The notes below the pieces were generated by a model. The model ran no database searches. It saw only the letters and a list, made by a program, of their open reading frames with translations, and was not told the DNA's origin. Below, piece after piece: positions 57,001-64,000 of a DNA stretch of 64,000 nucleotides. A program made the translations under genes and the position numbers. The DNA lies in NCBI GenBank assembly GCA_024345305.1, contig BRON01000003.1:930001-994000 (forward strand). The letters run 5' to 3'. Origin of the DNA: Mrakia gelida. Its lineage: Eukaryota; Basidiomycota; Tremellomycetes; Cystofilobasidiales; Mrakiaceae. How positions within the stretch are numbered: position 1 is the stretch's first letter; the number at the start of each line of letters is the position of its first letter.

Positions 57001-58600
57001 AACCCTCACGTTCGACAGGGAGCTGCTTTGGCTCTCGGTATCTCGTGCGCTGGAACTGGACTGGAGGTTCGTTTCTTCGCGTCCCCTCGTTCTTCCCTTT
57101 GAGCATCCCACTGACTCGTCTCTCCTTCTCGTTGTCCGACCTCACAGGAAGCCGTCGACCTCCTCGAACCCCTCACCAAGGATCCCGTCGACTTCGTTCG
57201 TCAAGGAGCTCTCATCTCCCTCGCCATGGTCCTCATTCAGCAAACCGAGGCTCAGAACCCCAAGGTCGCGTCCGTTCGAAAGACGTTCGCTTCCGTCATC
57301 GCCGACAAGCACGAGGACTCGATGGCCAAGTTCGGAGCCGCTCTCGCTCAGGGTATCATCGACGCCGGAGGAAGGAACGTCACCATCTCGCTCGTTTCCA
57401 AGTCGGGAAGCAAGAACATGAGCGCCGTCGTTGGAATGGCTCTCTTCACTCAGTTCTGGTACTGGTTCCCTCTCGCTCACTGTTTGAGTTTGGGATTCAC
57501 GCCGACGGCGGTGATTGGGTTGGATAAGGATCTCAAGGTTTGTCTCATCCGATCTGATCTCGATCTCTCGACGTCTCGAAGCTGACTCTCGATTCGTCTC
57601 GTCTCGTCTTGGAACCACAGATCCCCAAGCTCAGCTTCGTCTCCAAGGCCAAACCCTCCCTCTACGCCTATCCCGCTCCTCTCACCGTCCCTACCAAGGA
57701 GGTCGTCCAAACCGTCGCTACCGCCGTTCTCTCGACGACCGCGAAGGCCAACGCTCGAGCGAAGGAGAAGAAGAAGGTCGAGTTCGCTGAGGAGAAGATG
57801 GACACCGTGAGTCGTTTCTTCCCCTTCTTTCTACCCCTTGCTCTCGCTAACCTGACCTCCTCCTCTCTTTCTCTCCCAGGACGACAAGTCCGAATCCACC
57901 AAGCCCTCCTCCGAGGACGAAGCAATGAAGACCGACGACGCCGACGCCGACGAAACCACCGCTCTCCTCTCCTCCACCGACGCTGCTCCCTCCTCCTCCT
58001 CCTCCCCAACCGACCCCAGTTCCACCACTGCCCCTCCCACCACCCCAACCAAGTCCAAGAAAGCCTCCGAACCAACCTCGGAAACCCTCCAAAACATGGT
58101 CCGAGTCACCCCAGCTCAATCCTCCACCATCTCCTTCCCCCCTACCTCGAGATACCTCCCCGTTCGACTCGACTCCTCCGTTTCCCACGCCGCTCCCAAC
58201 GGCGCGTCCGGGCACAGGAAGGGGAAGGCCGTCCTTCCCTCAGCGGTCGCTAAGACCGGTAAAGGGGGAGGGATTTTGATGGTGTTGGATACGAAGGAGA
58301 AGGTTGAAGGGGAGGAGGGAGAGGACGAGTTCATCGAGTTGGAGAAGAGTTTGGATTCGGTGGGACCGGCGGTGGTGAACCCTGCTGAGGGAGGTGATGT
58401 CGAGATGGGAGAAGAGGTTGGGGCTGGTGTTGGGGGAGTGGTGGTGCCTGATGTGGAGGAAGGGCCAGAGAGGGATCCTCCTGCTTCGTTTGAGGTGAGT
58501 TTGGCGACGCGTTTTTTGAGAGAGAAAGGGAAGGACGAGAGACTGACCTGGTCTGCTTGTTGCTTTCCCGTTTTTGCAGTACCCTTTCACTCGGGAGTAG
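54006..58600 (+). CDS. RPN2: 26S proteasome regulatory subunit Rpn2
   Basis: Rpn2 is the large scaffold of the proteasome lid-base interface and binds ubiquitin receptors. About 12 exons encode about 1,000 residues. Start [20 protein letters not shown], then [20 protein letters not shown] and [16 protein letters not shown]. The proteasome/cyclosome repeats form a ring of Gly/Ala-rich helices: [108 protein letters not shown] and [16 protein letters not shown]. The C-terminal part has [26 protein letters not shown] and, after a long acidic/Ser insert (57900-58110), [11 protein letters not shown], then another acidic stretch ending in EYPFTRE. An intron of about 360 bases lies between 54280 and 54638; the exon at 54639 continues with ETLSESSS. 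Confidence 0.93.
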
Positions 58601-59423
58601 GAGTTCTTGATGGATTTGAAGGGTTTAGCTAGTAGATCCGCTTTTGTGATGAGTTCGCTGTTCTCACGTCTTTGGGAGGAAGAGGGAGAAAGAGGAACGC
58701 GTGAGCGCTTCGCGACAGAGCGAACGTCAACTTCTTTTCAAAGGAATTAGAGCCTAAGCGTGTCCATACGTCTCGTAGCTTCCCCGCGGCTGGACGAGGC
58801 TGGAGGGAGGGGAACAGAGAGGAAGGCGAGGCGACGCGAGGAACTGTGCGCGTTTGGTCTCGCAATTTGCGAGTCGTCCGGTTACCTGCGTATTTCGAGG
58901 GTCTGAGAGAGACGTCTATAATTGATCTCGCATTGTAGAGTTCAGCTTTGACCCTCAAGCCCTGGAACAGCCTCTGCTGGGGTGGACGCACAAAAACACT
59001 TGACGACCGACTTTTCGCTCAGACCTCGCTGACGGTTCCGAGGTGTACCTTGTAAATAGGTATGTCAGAAATCCGATGCATGTCTATCTTCGTCTGAAGG
59101 TTAAAACCGACGAGCGAACAGGTTTGTTTGGTGAGCATCTTCGAGAAGAAACCTGGACGACGCGTCCCTCAGCCCGATCCTGCATCACCTCGCTCACGTC
59201 CTCCCTTTTCTTCCTTTCTTTTCGCGAGAAGATGCGAGACCGGAACCTCGTCTCATATCTTCTTGAACTGTTCGACCTCGACGACCCAAAACCCAAATAT
59301 TCTCACCCACACGGGCAGAGCCGGCTGACGACTTCGGCGCTCTGAATCGCCCTTTCGAGTCGAAGTTGACCTCAACCCACAACTCCCTCCTTCGCTCTTC
59401 CCTCCGTTACTTTCTTTCCAAGG
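58601..59423. other. 3' end of RPN2 and promoter of the zinc transporter
   Basis: No gene is supported. A GACGCGTC site lies near 59160. A minus-strand open stretch near 58630-58990 has no family-like content. Confidence 0.45.
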
Positions 59424-62256
59424 ATGGGACTGTCTCGTGAAACTCGAATCATCACTCTGCTGGTGATCGACACCGTCTTCTTCTTTATAGAGCTCTTCTT
59501 CGGTAAGTCAGAGATCTCGTTCTCCTTCTCGCTTGGAGCTCTATCGCTTGCTGACTTTCTTCCCTGTCTTCCTTCTCTGCCTTCTCCCAGGATATGCTGT
59601 TGGGTCGATCGCTCTCATTGCTGATAGTTTCCACATGCTCAAGTGAGTTCAGAAGAGACGAGACGAGCGAGGAAGGAGGAGTGGAGCGAGAGAGGGAGAG
59701 GTGGAAGGTCGGAGGAGTCGAACCACAGAACATCAGGAGGATCCGCTCTCGCTCGCTTGGTGGGAGCAGAAGAGAGCATACACTCGTCTTCTCGATGCCC
59801 TAGAAACGAGGGAGAGCCTTGATTTGAGCTCGTGGAAGGATCGATGGCCCAAGAAAGATGGAAGCTGACCTTCCTTCCCCTTCCCTCCCCTCCACCTCCT
59901 CCCTTCTCCTCCTCCTTCTCCCCTCCTTCAGCGATGTCATCTCCCTCGTCGTCGCTCTCTACGCCATTCGACTCGCTACCGCTTCCTCTACCGCCAAGTA
60001 CTCGTACGGTTGGCAGCGAGCAGAGATTCTAGGTCAGTCTCGAGCTCTCCTTCCCCTCCTCTCGTCCAACCAAAAGCTCCGCCTCAAACTGACCTCTTCT
60101 GTCTCTCTCTCTCTCTCAGGTGCCTTGATCAACGGAGTCTTCCTTCTCGCTCTGTGCTTCTCAATCTTCCTCGAGTGCATTCAGAGATTCTTCACAGTCC
60201 CAGGTAAGCACCGCCCTCCTTCAATTAAATCTTCAACCGACATCTCCTTTCCTGTCCAGTCGAGCTCAAATGGAGAGAGCTCACACTCCCCGATCGATTT
60301 CGACTGACCTCTCCTCCTTCTTTGCTTCCGTGCTCGCTATTCTTGCTCGCTTTCTTCAGAGGTCACCAACCCTATGATCGTGGTCATCGTTGGATCCTTT
60401 GGACTCGCTTCCAATGTCGTTGGACTCTTCTTGTTCCACGGTTCGTTCCGTCTCTCTCCGAGCTCAACCAACTAACTCCCTTCGTCTCGTCCAAGCTCAC
60501 CTTTTCCCTCCCTTCACTTCCCCACCTTCTTCCTTTTTTTCACCCCCACCTTTTTTAGACCACGGACACTCTCACGGAGGAGGAGGACACTCGCATGGAC
60601 CTTCCAAGCCCGTCAAGAAGCACTCCGCCATCGAGGGTGCTTCGGATTCCGACCCTCTCCTCCCCTCCCACTCCCACCGAACTCGCAAGGACTCCCTCTC
60701 CTCCCTCTACGGCCACCCTGCTCAGACTCGAGCCTCCGTCGTCGCTGCTGCCGAGCAGATGGGCTACGGTCACCCTCACGAGCACCATCACCCCGAGCGA
60801 CCCGCCAGCCCTGGAGCTGCTTCCGCGAGGAGCAGGAGTCGAGGTTGGACGGAGAGCGCTGAGGAGACGGCTGCGAAGGCGAAGGCCAAGCTTGAGTCGC
60901 TGGTGGAGAGTAGTCCTGCTGGATCAGAGCACGGGTGAGTCCATCTGCCCCGTCGAGTCGGAGTTAGGGAGTGATTGAAGGAGGTGCCGAGCGGTCGAGG
61001 TCGAGAAACGAAGCTGATGTGCCTTCCCTCCTTGATCTTCCTTCAAACAGAGCTCACACCCACGACCATGACCACGACCACACCAACCACACTCACGCTC
61101 ACTCCGAATCTACAACCTCCTACGCCGACGCCGTTAAGGCTCCTAGGTCCTACGGCGCGACCGAGTCCACCGTCGTTGCTCCTCACTCCCACGACGATCA
61201 CCACACGCACGACCACGGAGAGGAGGGTCACTCTCACGACGAGGCGGGAGCTGACGATCACAGTGGTCACTCTCACGGAAACATGAACATGAAGGGTTCG
61301 TTTCTACGCGTCTGCTCTCGAAGTCGAACAGTTCGACAACTGACGATCTCGCTCTCTTCCCTCTTCTCGCTTCAGGTGTCTTCCTTCACGTCCTCGGAGA
61401 CGCTCTCGGGAACGTCGGAGTTATCGCCAGTGGTCTCGTTATCTGGTTCTGCAAGGGACACTGGAGGTTCTACGTGAGTCCTCTTTCTCAACTCTCGTTC
61501 AAGTCGCGTCGCTCGAGGCTGACCTTCCCTCGATTCATTCGCCCACAGTCCGATCCTCTGATCTCCTTCTTCATCACCGTCATCATCTTCTCGTCGGCTC
61601 TTCCTCTTGGTTCGTCTTCTACTACTCCCTCTCGCTCTTTTCCGTCAGAAACGAGAGACTGACCTTCGTTCTCTTCCATTCTCGTCTCAGTCAAATCCGC
61701 GTCGTTCATCCTTCTGCAAGCCGTCCCCAGCACCGTCTCGCTCGACGACCTTCGAGAGTCTATCAAGGACGTTCCTGGAGTGTTCTCCGTTCACGAGGTT
61801 CGTAATGTTCTCCCCCTCCGCGCTCGACGTTTCCCTGAGCGAGCTGACCGACGTCTTTCTCGCATCCAAAAACAGCTTCACTGCTGGCAGCTCTCCGAGT
61901 CCAAGATCGTCGCCTCGGTCCACGTTCTTGTCAAGCCTGGATCTGACTACATGTCGACCGTTCAGGGTATCAGGAAGGTTCTCCACGACTATGGAATCCA
62001 CAGCAGCACGATCCAGGTTCGTTTCCTCTCCCCGACCCCTCTTCTCCTTCGTTCGCCGACTGACCATTGCTCCCTCTCTCTTCCCTTTTTCCTCCTCCAG
62101 CCCGAGTTCTCCCACCCCGACGACGTCTCCTCCGACAGCGCCGAGGAGGAGAACTGCCTCATCACCTGCCCGCCGAATTCGCAGTGCGCGCCCGAACAGT
62201 GCTGCCCTCCTGGAGTGACTGCCGCTCCCATCATCTCTGGGGACGAGTCGGTATAG
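59424..62256 (+). CDS. Zinc transporter of the cation diffusion facilitator family (Zrc1/Cot1-like)
   Basis: Vacuolar CDF transporters exchange cytosolic zinc (or cobalt) for protons. The frame starts MGLSRETRIITLLVID. Membrane helices follow: FFFIELFFGYAVGS, ADSFHMLNDVISLVVALY with the metal-binding His and Asp, YGWQRAEILGALINGVFL, and MIVVIVGSFGLASNVVGLF. Between helices 4 and 5 is a long loop with two His-rich clusters, HDHGHSHGGGGHSHG (from 60561) and HTHDHDHDHTNHTHAHS (from 61050), plus SHDDHHTHDHGEEGHSHD, separated by a Ser/Pro/Ala stretch. Helix 5 carries LHVLGDALGNVGV with the second HxxxD pair, then WRFYSDPLISFFITVIIF. The cytoplasmic C-terminal domain (GVFSVHELHCWQLSES) closes with a Cys-rich tail (CLITCPPNSQCAPEQCCPP), which may bind metal. 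An adjacent stop at 62254 ends the gene. Zinc as substrate is inferred from the family and the loop. Confidence 0.92.
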
Positions 62257-63149
62257 ATTTCTTTCTTCCCTTCCCTACTCTCGCTACCCAACCCTTGAAA
62301 ATTCCCCTTTCGCCTCACAACCTACCCCTTACTTTGCACCGCACCCACCCTCCCTTCGTTTTTCCACTCCTCCCTCCCTTCTTTCGTTTTTCTTTCCTTT
62401 CATGTATTAGGGTTCTCATTTTTGGCGGTGGACGATTCTCATCATGTATATCGCATTTTTCTTTTTCCTCTTCGTTTCGTCTGTTTCACCCCTTCTCGGG
62501 AGCCGAAGAGAGGAACCAGGAGGTTGTTTCGACTTTTCGACGCGACGCGACAGCACTTTCTTCTCTCGTCGTTCTCACCATTCAGCACCACCCCTCTGCC
62601 TCTCTTTCGGTACGTTCCTGTCTTATCTCTTCGCTGCACTTCGCTCATGTCCTTGTCGTCGTTCAAAATACTGACTCTCTTCGTTTCGGTTGGACGGTTT
62701 TGTTTCGATCAGACAACCCCCCCCCTCATGGCCAGGAACCGAAGTCCTCCCTTCGTCCAGTTCCGTTTCGTTCTTTTCACTTTGTCGGCCCAGGTACGAG
62801 ACGTTGGGTTTTAGGGGGTGGGGTCTCGGCATGGGGGAACAGGAGCAAGGGTTGAAAAGAGGGAAGCGAGGAAGGTTCTCCTCTTCAACCGACCACAACC
62901 CTCCCCCTCCCCTCCTCTCCTCCCCCTTCTCCCATTTTCTCTTCCTCCCTTTCCCCTTTCTTGAAGACTCTTCTTGCTTCCCTCCTCCCCCTTGACATCA
63001 ACACCTACTCGCTTGCAGCAAAACCACACTCGCTCGACTCCTCCTCCCTCCCTCCCTCCCTCCCTCGTCGTACCTCTCCTCGCCCTCGTTCGCTCATCAC
63101 CTCCCTCCCTTCTTCACTACCACCACCTCCTCCTCCTTCTTTCCCAACC
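62257..63149. other. 3' end of the zinc transporter and promoter of the Gly-rich gene
   Basis: No gene is supported. The region is T-rich after the stop, then C/T-rich toward 63150. A (TCCC)n tract lies just upstream of the next start. Confidence 0.5.
63041..63066. repeat. (TCCC)n microsatellite in the leader of the Gly-rich gene
   Basis: Several uninterrupted CTCC/TCCC units lie about 85 bases before the ATG at 63150, inside the C/T-rich leader that is common in this window. Length polymorphism is likely. Confidence 0.75.
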
Positions 63150-64000
63150 ATGCTCTTCGGACTTCCTCGACTCCTCCTCCCTCTCCTCCTCGCCACTCAA
63201 GTCGTCACCGCCGGAACCTCCTCGCCTCTCGTCGTTCCTGGTCAGGTCCGCTCCCTCTCGAACAGGACCACCCTCGACGGCTTGGAGCTTCGAAGGATCG
63301 GAGGAGGTGGAGGTAATGGAGGAGGAGGGAACGGCGGAGGAGGTGGAAACGGTGGTGGAGGAAACGGAGGAGGAGGGGGGAACGGAGGAGGAGGAGGAGG
63401 GGGGAACGGAGGAGGAGGAGGAGGGGGAGGAGGGACCGCTCCCCTCATCGACATATGTGCGGAAATCGACGTCGAACTCGTCGCTCTCGTTCGTAACGCT
63501 CTCGTCGGTGCCCTCGAAGGCATCTTGAAGCTCATCCAGCTCAACGTCGTCGCCAATCTGTTTGCTGCCCTTCGCGTCGACGTTCACCTCTGCTTGTGTA
63601 TCTCCGTCCTCGATGGTTCGTCTTTTTCCCTTCTCGTTTCCGCTTCGTCGCTGCTGGGAAGAGATACGAAACTCCTGCTGACCGTCCTCCCCTCTCTCCC
63701 CGTTTATTGTTTAGACTTCGTCAGCGACAGCCAAGGACTCGGTCTGTACGTCGACGCCAACGCGTTCGCTGGCTTGGACGCTGGAGACAAGGGCAAGATC
63801 GCAGCTGCTTTGAACGCTAAGGTCCGTCTTCCTCCCTCTCTATTCTCGCACCTCGTTTCTCGTCGAATATTTCCCCAGCCCTTACTGACGTCTCTCCTCT
63901 TTCCCTCGCTCTCGTTTTATCGTTCGCCAGATCCAAGCCACCCTCAACTCCGCCTCGCCCTCGCAGGTCTGCGAAGCTCCCGCTCACGGAACCCTCATCT
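63150..64000 (+). CDS. Secreted Gly/Asn-rich protein (partial at the window end)
   Basis: I do not recognise this family. Exon 1 (63150-63615), exon 2 (63715-63821) and the start of exon 3 (63931 onward) join in frame. The signal peptide is MLFGLPRLLLPLLLATQVVTA. A short Ser/Thr-rich stretch leads to a Gly-rich block with GGGGN-like units (about 63298-63440), then a hydrophobic, Leu/Val-rich domain with several Cys: LIDICAEIDVELVALVRNAL, HLCLCISVLD and GLYVDANAFAGLDAGDKGKI. The gene continues beyond 64000, so its end is unknown. Gly-rich secreted proteins may be wall or adhesive components, or effectors; none of these is shown. The Gly block is encoded mostly by GGA and could vary in length. 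Confidence 0.75.
   Translation, partial: MLFGLPRLLLPLLLATQVVTAGTSSPLVVPGQVRSLSNRTTLDGLELRRIGGGGGNGGGGNGGGGGNGGGGNGGGGGNGGGGGGGNGGGGGGGGGTAPLIDICAEIDVELVALVRNALVGALEGILKLIQLNVVANLFAALRVDVHLCLCISVLDGSSFSLLVSASSLLGRDTKLLLTVLPSLPVYCLDFVSDSQGLGLYVDANAFAGLDAGDKGKIAAALNAKVRLPPSLFSHLVSRRIFPQPLLTSLLFPSLSFYRSPDPSHPQLRLALAGLRSSRSRNPH
63298..63440 (+). repeat. (GGA)n-type coding repeat, GGGGN units
   Basis: Runs of GGA/GGG codons are interrupted at intervals by AAC or AAT (Asn), giving repeated GGGGN-like units of slightly different length. It lies inside exon 1 of the Gly-rich secreted protein. The near-uniform codon use (GGA) suggests expansion of a short DNA unit. Confidence 0.8.

Noticed and set aside
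57668..58109. Minus-strand Gly/Arg-rich open frames within RPN2
   Set aside because: They are antisense shadows of the acidic/Ser insert of RPN2; the + strand frame joins in phase with the conserved repeats.
1..64000. CRISPR arrays, integrases, transposases, insertion sequences or viral proteins
   Set aside because: No direct-repeat array, no transposase or reverse-transcriptase motifs and no long terminal repeats were seen on either strand.
1..64000. A secondary-metabolite or metabolic gene cluster
   Set aside because: The neighbours belong to unrelated housekeeping and nutrient pathways, and no synthase genes are present.

Overview
The window looks like nuclear DNA from a basidiomycete fungus. 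The protein-coding genes are dense, lie on both strands and are split by many short introns (mostly 60-110 bases, up to 23 exons per gene). The introns have a strict CTGAC-type branch site and CAG/TAG acceptors, and leaders are C/T-rich. The gene families are typically fungal: a sugar porter, a Ppz-type phosphatase with an MGN start, a GPI-anchored GH17 glucanase, a secreted GH13 amylase, and a kinase/AAA/GAF hybrid histidine kinase. GC content looks moderately high. I cannot name the species; Pucciniomycotina or Ustilaginomycotina would fit. I saw no transposon, CRISPR array, tRNA or rRNA.

Layout. 1-115: tail of a membrane protein. 0.5-4.3 kb: sugar transporter (+). 4.7-5.8 kb: Q/P-rich disordered protein (+). 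6.1-7.8 kb: mitochondrial TauD-type dioxygenase (-). 8.1-13.2 kb: two tandem paralogous F-box proteins (-). 13.5-13.75 kb: relic of a glucanase gene (+). 14.0-16.5 kb: the intact GH17 glucanase (-). 17.4-19.5 kb: unrecognised Ser/Pro-rich protein (-). 20.6-23.45 kb: Ppz phosphatase (-), divergent from the alpha-amylase (24.4-27.8 kb, +). 28.5-31.1 kb: TMEM198/TM7S3-like membrane protein (-). 33.3-35.4 kb: eIF3h (+). 35.9-47.3 kb: a very large hybrid histidine kinase (-). 48.6-49.7 kb: unrecognised protein (-). 50.5-53.7 kb: importin alpha (-), sharing a 262-base promoter region with RPN2 (54.0-58.6 kb, +). 59.4-62.3 kb: zinc transporter (+). 63.15 kb to the end: Gly/Asn-rich secreted protein, cut by the window edge.

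The genes are mostly housekeeping and nutrient or stress functions (translation initiation, nuclear import, proteasome, zinc storage, two-component signalling, polysaccharide breakdown, sugar uptake). I see no operon-like or metabolic cluster. The features most worth a second look are: the dispersed palindrome GACGCGTC, concentrated in introns and flanks; a second class of splice donors beginning GTTCGT; micro-exons down to 5 nt; the inverted partial copy of the GH17 gene; the F-box pair carrying an XPA-like segment; and a histidine kinase whose N-terminal protein-kinase domain has lost catalytic residues.

Exon joins were built by hand from splice signals and reading-frame closure. For the sugar porter, the Q-rich protein, the dioxygenase, the first F-box gene, the GH17 enzyme, the phosphatase, the amylase, the TMEM198-like protein, eIF3h and the two unrecognised proteins, the whole frame closes. 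For the second F-box gene, the histidine kinase, importin, RPN2 and the zinc transporter, I checked the main exons only.
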